Shown piece after piece: positions 14,951 to 21,752 of a DNA stretch of 21,752 nt. Each line of letters opens with the position of its first letter. The stretch's first letter is position 1. The translations under genes were made by a program, and so were the position numbers. The notes under the pieces are model-generated. The model was not told the DNA's origin, did no database searches, and was given only the letters and a program-made list of their open reading frames with translations. Origin of the DNA: JAVBMU01 sp031551755 (lineage in GTDB: Bacteria; Actinomycetota; Actinomycetes; Actinomycetales; Cellulomonadaceae); assembly GCA_031551755.1 (NCBI GenBank), contig JAVBNE010000015.1:1-21752 (forward strand). The letters are read 5' to 3'.

Positions 14951-15895
14951 ATGTTGTTCCGGACCAGACCCGAGGAGATGCGCGGATCGATCGCTCCCCT
15001 CATGACCCCGTTCACGGCCGACGGCGATGTCGACCACGAAAGTCTCGCCAACCTGGTCAATTGGCAGCTCGCCAACGGCACACACGGGATCTCGATCGGA
15101 GGCTCGACCGGGGAACCCAGTTCCCAGACCCTCGATGAGCGGGCCGAAGCCATCACCACCGTGATGAAGACGGTCGACGAGCGGGTGCCGGTGGTTGTCG
15201 GCACCGGCACCACCAAGCTCAACGAGACCATCGAACTCACCGGTCGGGCGGTGGACGCCGGCATCGACGCCGCGCTGATCATCACCCCGTACTACGCCCG
15301 GCCCACGCAGGAGGCTTTGGTCGTCTGGTACAAAACGGTCGCCGCCGAGTACCCCGACCTGCCGATCATCGCCTACAACGTGCCGAGCCGGACGGCGGTC
15401 GACGTCGCCCCGGAGACGGTTGCCCGCCTCTACCGGGAGGTGCCGAATTTCGTCGGGATCAAGGAGACCACGAAGGACTTCGAGCACTTCTCCCGCGTGA
15501 TCCAGCTCTGCGGCTCCGACCTCATCGTGTGGTCCGGCATCGAGCTGCTGTGCCTGCCGTTGCTGGCCCTCGGCGGTGCGGGATTCCTGAGCGCGACGGC
15601 GAACATCGCCCCGGCCGCACACGCCCGGATGTACGAGGCGTGGGTGGCCGGTGACCAGGACACCGCCCGCCAGATCCACTACGGGCTGCACCCGTTGGTC
15701 GACCTGCTCTTCGTCGAGACCAACCCGGCGCCGGGCAAATGGGTCCTCGAACAGCGCGGCCTGATCAGCTCCGGTTTCGTGCGTCCGCCCCTGATCACCC
15801 CGACCGACACCGGCCTTGCTCGCATCCGCGAGCTCTACGACCTGGGCGAGAAGTACCTCACCCCCGCCGGTCAGTTCCAGATGGGAGCCCACTGA
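14951..15895 (+). CDS. DapA-family pyruvate aldolase (dihydrodipicolinate synthase-like)
   Basis: A 314-residue class I aldolase of the DapA/N-acetylneuraminate lyase family. The GSTGE motif (about residues 51-55), the proton-relay tyrosine in YNVPSRT (Tyr142) and the Schiff-base lysine in GIKETTKD (Lys171) are all present. These enzymes join or split pyruvate from an aldehyde. True dihydrodipicolinate synthase is a lysine-biosynthesis gene, but this copy sits in an aromatic catabolism operon. There it probably takes the place of HpaI, cleaving 4-hydroxy-2-oxoheptane-1,7-dioate to pyruvate and succinate semialdehyde (inference). AAGGAG lies seven bases before ATG 14951. A 95-base gap separates it from the regulator, and the next gene starts one base after its stop codon. 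Family certain, substrate inferred. Confidence 0.85.
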   Translation: MLFRTRPEEMRGSIAPLMTPFTADGDVDHESLANLVNWQLANGTHGISIGGSTGEPSSQTLDERAEAITTVMKTVDERVPVVVGTGTTKLNETIELTGRAVDAGIDAALIITPYYARPTQEALVVWYKTVAAEYPDLPIIAYNVPSRTAVDVAPETVARLYREVPNFVGIKETTKDFEHFSRVIQLCGSDLIVWSGIELLCLPLLALGGAGFLSATANIAPAAHARMYEAWVAGDQDTARQIHYGLHPLVDLLFVETNPAPGKWVLEQRGLISSGFVRPPLITPTDTGLARIRELYDLGEKYLTPAGQFQMGAH

Positions 15896-15896
15896 C

Positions 15897-17390
15897 ATGT
15901 CGCAGCGACCGATCCCGGCCGGGGTCCCAGACCTCATCCGGCACCACATCGACGGCCAGGACGTGCCGAGCCTGGACGGCGACACCTTCAAGGTCCTCAA
16001 CCCGGTGACCAACGAACCCTATGTGCGGGCCGCCGCCGGCAAGGCGGCCGACATCGACCGCGCGGTCGAGTCGGCGCGGCGGGCGTTCACCGACGGTCCG
16101 TGGCCGCGCATGGTCCCGCGCGAACGTGCCCGGGTGCTCATGCGGATCGCGGACCTGGTCGAGGCCCGAGACGCCGACCTCGCCGAGCTGGAGACCTTCG
16201 ACTCCGGTTTGCCGATCACCCAAGCCCTCGGGCAGGCACAGCGGGCGGCCGAGAACTTCCGGTTCTTCGCGGACCTGATCGTCGCCCAGCGCGACGACAC
16301 CTACAAGGTTCCGGGACGCCAGGTCAATTATGTGAACCGCAAGCCCATCGGGGTCGCTGGGCTCATCACCCCCTGGAACACGCCGTTCATGTTGGAGAGC
16401 TGGAAGCTGGCCCCGGCGTTGGCCTCTGGCTGCACGGTCGTGCTCAAACCTGCCGAGTTCACTCCGCTCTCGGCCTCGTTGTGGGCCAAGATCTTCACCG
16501 AGGCCGGGGTGCCGCCCGGGGTGTTCAACCTGGTCAACGGACTGGGCGAGGATGCGGGCGACGCCCTCGTCAAACACCCCGACGTCCCGCTGATCTCCTT
16601 CACCGGGGAGTCGCGCACCGGCCAGATCATCTTCGGCAACGCCGCGCCGATGCTCAAGGGGTTGTCGATGGAACTCGGCGGTAAGTCCCCGGCGGTGGTC
16701 TTCGCCGACGCCGATCTCGACGCCGCCATCGACTCGACACTCTTCGGGGTGTTCTCGCTCAACGGCGAACGGTGCACCGCGGGCAGCCGCATCCTGGTCG
16801 AACGGTCGGTCTATGACGAGTTCTGCACCAGGTACGCGGAGCGCGCCGCCCGGATCGTCGTCGGGGACCCGCACGACCCGAGGACCGAGGTGGGGGCGCT
16901 CGTACACCCCGAGCACTACGAGAAGGTCATGAGCTACGTGGAGATCGGGAAGACCGAGGGCCGACTGCTGGCCGGTGGCGGACGACCTGACCATCTGCCC
17001 GAGGGCAACTACGTAGCCCCGACGGTCTTCGCCGATGTGAAGCCGGATGCGCGGATCTTCACGGAGGAGATCTTCGGCCCGGTCGTCGCCATCACGCCCT
17101 TCGACGACGACGCCGAGGCGTTGCGGCTGGCCAACGGCGTGCGGTACGGGCTGGCCGCCTACATCTGGACGTCGGACCTCATCCGCGCCCACACGTTCTC
17201 CCAGTCCATCGATGCAGGCATGGTCTGGCTCAACTCCCATAATGTGCGCGACCTGCGCACCCCGTTCGGCGGGGTCAAGGCCTCCGGTCTGGGCCACGAA
17301 GGCGGGTACCGATCCATCGACTTCTATACGGATCAGCAGGCCGTCCACATCTCGCTCGGATCGGTGCACACACCGCGCTTCGGTGCCTGA
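15897..17390 (+). CDS. hpaE: 5-carboxymethyl-2-hydroxymuconate semialdehyde dehydrogenase (HpaE type)
   Basis: A 497-residue NAD-dependent aldehyde dehydrogenase with all catalytic residues: Asn161 in TPWNTPF, Lys in VVLKPAEFTPLS, Glu259 in MELGGKSP and the nucleophile Cys293 in SLNGERCTAGSR. The SLNGERCTAGSR wording and the neighbouring hpaD place it with HpaE, which oxidises the semialdehyde formed by ring cleavage to 5-carboxymethyl-2-hydroxymuconate. ATG 15897 is chosen because it begins one base after the aldolase stop, has GGGAG nine bases ahead and aligns with the family N-terminus (RHHIDGQDV). A frame extension to 15816 overlaps the aldolase and is not real. A hairpin follows before hpaD. 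Confidence 0.9.
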   Translation: MSQRPIPAGVPDLIRHHIDGQDVPSLDGDTFKVLNPVTNEPYVRAAAGKAADIDRAVESARRAFTDGPWPRMVPRERARVLMRIADLVEARDADLAELETFDSGLPITQALGQAQRAAENFRFFADLIVAQRDDTYKVPGRQVNYVNRKPIGVAGLITPWNTPFMLESWKLAPALASGCTVVLKPAEFTPLSASLWAKIFTEAGVPPGVFNLVNGLGEDAGDALVKHPDVPLISFTGESRTGQIIFGNAAPMLKGLSMELGGKSPAVVFADADLDAAIDSTLFGVFSLNGERCTAGSRILVERSVYDEFCTRYAERAARIVVGDPHDPRTEVGALVHPEHYEKVMSYVEIGKTEGRLLAGGGRPDHLPEGNYVAPTVFADVKPDARIFTEEIFGPVVAITPFDDDAEALRLANGVRYGLAAYIWTSDLIRAHTFSQSIDAGMVWLNSHNVRDLRTPFGGVKASGLGHEGGYRSIDFYTDQQAVHISLGSVHTPRFGA

Positions 17391-17407
17391 CCGGCCGAGG
17401 GTCCACC

Positions 17408-17437
17408 GCCGGGTGGGCGCTGCAACGCCCACCCGGC
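17408..17437 (+). terminator. Intra-operon hairpin between hpaE and hpaD
   Basis: GCCGGGTGGGCG (17408-17419) pairs perfectly with CGCCCACCCGGC (17426-17437) across a 6-base loop. It starts 18 bases after the hpaE stop and ends 24 bases before the hpaD ATG. No T-tract follows. It may be a partial terminator, or an RNA-processing or stabilising element that sets the ratio of HpaD to the other enzymes. Confidence 0.7.
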
Positions 17438-17461
17438 ATTACTCGAAGGAGAGTTACCACG

Positions 17462-18544
17462 ATGACACGTGTTCCCGAACCCATCCCCACCGTCCACCTG
17501 GACCCGCCGGATATCCTACGGTGCGCGTACATGGAGCTGGTCGTGACCGATCTCGCGAAGTCGCGGGAGTTCTATGTCGACATCCTGGGCCTGGTGGTCA
17601 CCGAAGAGGACGAGAACGCGATCTACCTGCGTTCCTTCGAAGAGTTCATCCATCACAACCTGGTGCTGCGCAAGGGTCCGATCGCGGCGGTCGCCGCCTT
17701 CTCCTACCGCGTGCGCACCCCCGAGGACGTCGACCGTGCGGTGGCGTTCTACACCGAACTCGGCTGCCGGGTCGAGCGCCGCAAGGAAGGCTTCACCAAG
17801 GGCATCGGGGACTCCGTCCGGGTCACCGACCCGCTCGGTTTCCCCTTCGAGTTCTTCTACGAGGTCGAGCACGTCGAGCGCCTGGCCTGGCACTACGAGC
17901 TGTACGGCGCGGGGGCGCTCGTGCGGCTCGACCACTTCAACCAGGTGACCCCGGACGTCCCCCGGGGCCGGACCTACATGGAGAACCTGGGCTTCCGGGT
18001 GACCGAGGACATCAAGGACGACGACGGCGTGACCTACGCGGCCTGGCTGCGGCGCAAGCCGACCGTCCACGACACCGCGCTGACCGGCGGCGATGGACCG
18101 CGGATGCACCACGTGGCCTTCTCGACCCACGAGAAGCACAACATCTTGTACATCTGCGACAAGCTCGGTGCGCTGCGCAAATCCGATGTGATCGAACGTG
18201 GACCGGGCCGCCACGGCGTCTCGAACGCGTTCTACCTGTACCTGCGCGACCCGGACGGTCACCGGGTCGAGATCTACACGCAGGACTACTACACCGGGGA
18301 CCCGGACAACCCGGTGGTCACCTGGGACGTCCACGACAACCAGCGTCGCGACTGGTGGGGCAACCCCGTGGTCCCGAGCTGGTACACCGAGGCCTCCATC
18401 GTCCTCGACCTCGACGGCGAACCCCAGGAGGTCGTCAAGCGGGAGGACCCGAGTGAGCTGAACGTCACCATCGGTGCCGACGGTTTCTCATACACCCGCA
18501 AGGGCGACACGGACCACGGCTTCAAGCTGGGCCATCAGGTCTGA
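17462..18544 (+). CDS. hpaD: 3,4-dihydroxyphenylacetate (homoprotocatechuate) 2,3-dioxygenase
   Basis: A 360-residue type I extradiol dioxygenase of two vicinal-oxygen-chelate modules. It cleaves homoprotocatechuate to 5-carboxymethyl-2-hydroxymuconate semialdehyde using O2. Recalled against the Brevibacterium fuscum enzyme with an offset of three residues, all key positions are retained: metal ligands His158 (RLDHFN), His217 (RMHHVAF) and Glu270 (RVEIYT), second-sphere Asn160, His203 (TVHDTA), His251 (GRHGVSN) and Tyr260, and the C-terminal lid region with DNQRRDWWGNP. The same fold serves Fe(II) and Mn(II) enzymes (HPCD and MndD), so the metal cannot be told from sequence. GGAG lies a few bases before ATG 17462. 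It is the last gene of the operon and is followed by a strong hairpin. Confidence 0.95.
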   Translation: MTRVPEPIPTVHLDPPDILRCAYMELVVTDLAKSREFYVDILGLVVTEEDENAIYLRSFEEFIHHNLVLRKGPIAAVAAFSYRVRTPEDVDRAVAFYTELGCRVERRKEGFTKGIGDSVRVTDPLGFPFEFFYEVEHVERLAWHYELYGAGALVRLDHFNQVTPDVPRGRTYMENLGFRVTEDIKDDDGVTYAAWLRRKPTVHDTALTGGDGPRMHHVAFSTHEKHNILYICDKLGALRKSDVIERGPGRHGVSNAFYLYLRDPDGHRVEIYTQDYYTGDPDNPVVTWDVHDNQRRDWWGNPVVPSWYTEASIVLDLDGEPQEVVKREDPSELNVTIGADGFSYTRKGDTDHGFKLGHQV

Positions 18545-18550
18545 CGAGCC

Positions 18551-18584
18551 ACCGTGCGGGTCGTCCCGGGGCGACCCGCACGGT
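18551..18584 (+). terminator. Operon-end hairpin terminator after hpaD
   Basis: A perfect 13-bp stem, ACCGTGCGGGTCG (18551-18563) with CGACCCGCACGGT (18572-18584), and an 8-base loop begin seven bases after the hpaD stop. There is no T-run, which is common for actinobacterial intrinsic terminators. It separates the catabolic operon from the surface-protein gene. Confidence 0.8.
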
Positions 18585-18860
18585 AGTCAGGGGGTGCGGC
18601 TATTCGCCAGACGTGACGTTTTGCCTGGTAGATAGAGGCTGTGATTTAGCTCACGAACACCTTCCTATGTGCCGAGGTTCTGGTCGGTTACTGGCCATTC
18701 GGCCAATTCCGGCGCCTGTTTGTCACGATTACCACTCTTCTGTCTTTGTGGGTTCGGCGTCATCGATCTACCAGGGGTGACGTGCAGGGGTCAGAGAGAA
18801 TCTGTCCCCGGATGCCCCTTTCGTGAACGGGTCCGGGCATACCCCGCACAAGGAGCGTCC
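18585..18860 (+). other. Long leader of the surface-protein gene with inverted repeats
   Basis: The 276 bases hold no gene. Besides the CRP-like site there is TGGCC-ATTC-GGCCA at 18692-18705. A candidate hairpin has CCGGA and CCC (18808-18817, TG bulge) pairing with GGG and TCCGG (18829-18836). It ends 13 bases before the AAGGAG ribosome site (18850-18855), so it could modulate translation. The stretch is richer in A and T than its neighbours. Confidence 0.35.
18640..18655. promoter_or_regulatory. CRP/GlxR-like operator in the surface-protein leader
   Basis: TGTGATTTAGCTCACG matches the CRP/GlxR consensus TGTGA-N6-TCACA at nine of ten half-site positions. It lies about 205 bases upstream of the surface-protein ATG. 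In corynebacteria and relatives GlxR-type regulators bind such sites in response to cAMP. No unambiguous promoter hexamers could be paired with it. Confidence 0.5.
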
Positions 18861-21752
18861 ATGAGGGTCACTAGGGCAGTGTTCTGCCGTGTGGTCGGAT
18901 CAGCAGTCGCCACGGCTGTCGTCGTCGGCACCGCCGCACTCGGGCCGATTTCGCCAGCCCAGGCTGATGAGCTACTACCCGGCCCGGCGCCGGTCGAACA
19001 ACGGCCGGAGTCCGCGGTCACGGCCGATGAGTTGCCGACGGTGCAGATCGACAACGGCGTCGTGTGGTCACAGGCGATCGTCGGCAACACGGTCTTCGCC
19101 GGCGGTGATTTCAAGCAGACCCGCCCGGCGGGAGCTGCCCGTGGGCAGAACCTCACCCCCCGCAGCAACATCCTTGCCTATGACATCCGCACCGGGGACC
19201 TCATCACCGGGTTCGCGCCCGAGGTCAATGGTGTGGTCAAGGTCGTGCGAGCCACCCCGGACGGCACTCGCCTGTACATCGGCGGCACCTTCACCCAAGT
19301 GAACGGCCAGCCTCGGAGCAATCTGGCCGCCGTGGACACGAAGACCGGACAACTGCTCCCGGATTTCTCCGCGACCATCGGTGGCTCCTTCGTCAACGGC
19401 CTCGCGGCCACCGACGAGTACGTCTACGTCGGCGGCGACTTCTCCAAAGCCAATGGTGTGACCCGCACCAATTTGGCGGCTTTCGACCGTTCCGGCAACC
19501 TGCGTTCCTGGGCACCGACCACCGACCGCCAGGTCGACTGCATGGTGATGGCGCCAAAGGGTGACCGGGTCATCATCGGTGGTCGCTTCGGCCGGGTGAA
19601 CAACGCCAACGCCATCGGTTCAGCCGCCATCGACGCGAATTCTGGCGCTTCCTTGCCCTGGGCGATCACCCAGGTGGTCAGGAACGGGAACAACACCATC
19701 AGCGGGACCTGGGGTCTGAGCACGGATGGCACCAATATCTACGGTGCGCTGTGGTCCTACGGTGGGGGTAACTATGAGGGCGTCTGGTCCGCCAAACCGG
19801 ATACGGGCGAAATCGTCTGGCTCGGGAACGGTGAGGGTGACGAGTACGACGTTTACTCAGACGGCAACACGGTTTACGAAGTCGGCCACTCTCACATGCA
19901 GAGCATGATCGGCGGCTGGGATAACTACGCGACACCTTCGGGTCCGCACCAGAATTCTGTCGCGTTCACCGCACAGGCGAAAGGCCGCTCGACCGCCGGC
20001 GGTTATGTGAGCTTCGCAGGACAGCCGGCCCCCGCCATTGTGAACTGGCTTCCCCGCTGGATCTCCGGTTCCTACACCGGCCAAGGTCAGGCCGGCTGGA
20101 GCATCACCGGAAACGGTGACTATGTGGTCATCGGTGGTGAATTCCCCGGGGTCAATGGATCGGCCGCCTACGGGCTGACCCGGTTCGCGAAGCCGGCCCT
20201 GTCGATCAATAAATCGGGTCCGCGTGAGACAGGTACCGCGTGGGCAACCCCGTCCTTCACCGCGAGCCCCGGTGGTGGGCGGGTGTCGATCAGGACCAAC
20301 TGGGACCGTGACGACCTCAACATCACGTACGAACTGCTGCGTTCGGGTACGGCCGAGCCGGTCGCGCGCACCACGGTGCCGTCGACATTCTGGGGCCGCG
20401 GTACGGCAACCATGGTGGACACCAGTGCCGAGCCGGGCAAGACCTACACCTACCAGGTGCGGGCGGTCGACGGTGACGGCAACAGCGCCCTGAGTGGCAC
20501 GGTCAACGGGACGGCCTCAACACTCCCTGTGCCGGCCTACGCCAAGGCCGTGATCGCGGACGGTGCATCGTTGTACTGGCGTCTGGGCGGTTCCGCCTCG
20601 CAGGCCGCAGTGGACTGGGCGGGGTCGAGTGACGGCACGGTGTCCGGCGGCGTGTCGAACGCGACCAACGGCGCATTCGACGGCGACACCTCGGTGAACG
20701 GGGTCGGCTCGGCCTTCTCCGGCACGACCACCGGGCTGATCGCCTCTCGGTCGACCCCCTCGGTGACGCAGACCTCGACCATGGAGACGTGGGTCCGCAC
20801 CTCCACCACCAAGGGTGGCGAGCTTCTCGGACTCGGCTCGGCTGCTTCCGGGGCTTCCGGCAACCTCTACCGCGTCTTGTACATGGGCGACAACGGGAAG
20901 ATCAACTTCGGTCTGAACGTGAACGGCACCAAGACCGTGGTGACTTCCCGGGCCGCCTACAACGACGGTGAATGGCACCATGTGGTGGCCAGCGTCGGCG
21001 AAAAGGGCATGAACCTGTACATCGACGGCGGTCTGGTCGGGATCAACTCGGCCGTGACGTCCGCCGGGACGACTACCGGTTACTGGCGCGCCGGCGGCGA
21101 CTCCCTCACGGGATGGGCAAACAAGCCGACCTCGGATTACCTCGCCGGTGACCTCGACGAGATCGCGATCTACCCGAAGGCCCTCACCAAGGGCCAAGCG
21201 ATGGCACACTTCGCGTTCGGCCGGACGGCGGAGGATGCCGGTGGTATCACCGGCGGTGACGTCGAGACCTCCGGTTCGGTGACTCAGCCGGGCGTTGGCG
21301 CACTGGATCCGGGTAAGGAGCTGACCGTGCCGTCCGACGGTTACGGCAACGCGGTCTACCAGTCCGAGCCGGATGTCTTCTGGCGGTTCGAGGACCCGGC
21401 CGGTTCGTCGTTCGTCGCGGACTCCTCGGCGAACAACACCCCCGGCAAGGTCATCAACACCATCGGCCTGGGGGCTGACGGTGCTCTCGGCAGCAAGGGA
21501 ACACGGCACACGGGCACGCTGTCTTCGGTGGTGTCGCCGGTGCAGATGAATGCGCCGAAGTCGTACACGATTTCGGCGTGGTTCTCTACGAAGAGCACGA
21601 CCGGTGGGCGGATCATCGGCATGGCGAACAACCCGAATGGTTACTCGGGTGGTTATGACCGCCAGGTGTATGTGCGTTCGGACGGTAAGTTGACGTTCTT
21701 CGTGTACCCGGGTGTGGCGAGGATGTTGACGACGCCGGCGGCGTATAACGAC
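18861..21752 (+). CDS. Secreted surface protein with propeller-like repeats and two LamG domains (3' end outside window)
   Basis: Open from ATG 18861 through the window edge (964 codons without a stop). Residues 1-35 are a signal peptide with a hydrophobic core and likely cleavage after AQA35. Residues about 60-440 contain repeated GG(D/T/R/E)F...VNG...NLAA(V/F)D units with GG at 81, 141, 191, 240 and 425, resembling delta-60-type beta-propeller blades. About 445-555 is fibronectin III-like (YELLRSG, YTYQVRAVDGDGN). A LamG/concanavalin-like domain spans about 571-784 (LYWRLGG, NDGEWHHVVASV, LDEIAIYPKAL). A second begins at about 837 (DVFWRFEDPAG, YTISAWF) and is cut off. Such proteins are exported and often bind cell-wall or environmental glycans; the ligand is unknown. 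AAGGAG lies five bases before the ATG. Codon choice changes sharply in the last ~250 bases. Confidence 0.85.
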   Translation, partial: MRVTRAVFCRVVGSAVATAVVVGTAALGPISPAQADELLPGPAPVEQRPESAVTADELPTVQIDNGVVWSQAIVGNTVFAGGDFKQTRPAGAARGQNLTPRSNILAYDIRTGDLITGFAPEVNGVVKVVRATPDGTRLYIGGTFTQVNGQPRSNLAAVDTKTGQLLPDFSATIGGSFVNGLAATDEYVYVGGDFSKANGVTRTNLAAFDRSGNLRSWAPTTDRQVDCMVMAPKGDRVIIGGRFGRVNNANAIGSAAIDANSGASLPWAITQVVRNGNNTISGTWGLSTDGTNIYGALWSYGGGNYEGVWSAKPDTGEIVWLGNGEGDEYDVYSDGNTVYEVGHSHMQSMIGGWDNYATPSGPHQNSVAFTAQAKGRSTAGGYVSFAGQPAPAIVNWLPRWISGSYTGQGQAGWSITGNGDYVVIGGEFPGVNGSAAYGLTRFAKPALSINKSGPRETGTAWATPSFTASPGGGRVSIRTNWDRDDLNITYELLRSGTAEPVARTTVPSTFWGRGTATMVDTSAEPGKTYTYQVRAVDGDGNSALSGTVNGTASTLPVPAYAKAVIADGASLYWRLGGSASQAAVDWAGSSDGTVSGGVSNATNGAFDGDTSVNGVGSAFSGTTTGLIASRSTPSVTQTSTMETWVRTSTTKGGELLGLGSAASGASGNLYRVLYMGDNGKINFGLNVNGTKTVVTSRAAYNDGEWHHVVASVGEKGMNLYIDGGLVGINSAVTSAGTTTGYWRAGGDSLTGWANKPTSDYLAGDLDEIAIYPKALTKGQAMAHFAFGRTAEDAGGITGGDVETSGSVTQPGVGALDPGKELTVPSDGYGNAVYQSEPDVFWRFEDPAGSSFVADSSANNTPGKVINTIGLGADGALGSKGTRHTGTLSSVVSPVQMNAPKSYTISAWFSTKSTTGGRIIGMANNPNGYSGGYDRQVYVRSDGKLTFFVYPGVARMLTTPAAYND

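Noticed and set aside
15858..17432. 524-residue minus-strand frame opposite hpaE
   Set aside because: It exactly mirrors the dehydrogenase gene, is rich in Arg, Gly and Asp with no known motif, and arises from the GC-rich third positions of the real gene. The dehydrogenase has all catalytic residues.
17047..18456. 469-residue plus-strand frame across the hpaE-hpaD junction
   Set aside because: It is an out-of-frame read made of Arg, Pro and Ser runs and overlaps two well-supported genes.
1..21752. CRISPR arrays, tRNA or rRNA genes
   Set aside because: I saw no regularly spaced repeats, no tRNA T-loop with a matching acceptor stem, and no rRNA-like sequence on either strand.

Overview
The window reads as high-GC actinobacterial DNA. 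Most wobble positions are G or C, several starts are GTG or TTG with purine-rich ribosome sites, the hairpin terminators are GC-rich without T-tracts, and the encoded dioxygenase is close to the Brevibacterium homoprotocatechuate enzyme. I cannot name the genus. Micrococcales or Propionibacteriales would fit.

Left part (1-10890), a defence island. A minus-strand C-terminal fragment of a type II-like adenine methyltransferase runs off the left edge. It is followed on the plus strand by a large serine recombinase with an apparently short C-terminus, and then by a tightly overlapping three-gene block that I identify as the core of a DISARM anti-phage system: drmA (DExH helicase), drmB (DUF1998) and drmC (phospholipase-D fold). 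A poorly conserved hypothetical ORF and an AlbA_2/Schlafen-type ATPase-like protein with two winged-helix segments follow, then a small gene broken by two apparent frameshifts. No intact DISARM methyltransferase (drmMI or drmMII), drmD or drmE is present in the window. The methyltransferase fragment is truncated and points away from drmABC, so this looks like an orphan or rearranged DISARM core on a recombinase-bearing element.

Middle part (10891-12576), a scrapyard. It holds a TauE/SafE permease on the minus strand, an intact VbhA-like antitoxin whose stop codon overlaps the start of a truncated Fic toxin, and a decayed minus-strand ORF that may be a hydrolase remnant.

Right-centre (12555-18584), a catabolic operon for homoprotocatechuate (3,4-dihydroxyphenylacetate) meta-cleavage. 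In order it carries a fusion of a fumarylacetoacetate-hydrolase domain to an RraA-like domain, a GntR/FCD regulator, a DapA-family aldolase, HpaE-type semialdehyde dehydrogenase and the ring-cleaving dioxygenase HpaD. A sigma70-like promoter with a perfect 14-bp palindrome over its -10 box precedes the operon. An internal hairpin lies just before hpaD and a strong hairpin ends the operon. HpaD opens the ring and HpaE oxidises the semialdehyde. The fusion protein probably decarboxylates and isomerises the product, and the DapA-like enzyme probably performs the final pyruvate-releasing aldol cleavage. No recognisable HpaI aldolase, HpaF isomerase, HpaH hydratase or HpaBC hydroxylase is present in the window.

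Right edge (18585-21752). A long leader with a CRP/GlxR-like operator and a 5' hairpin precedes a secreted surface protein (signal peptide, propeller-like repeats, FN3-like segment, two LamG domains) that is cut by the window end and shows an abrupt codon-usage change in its last ~250 bases.
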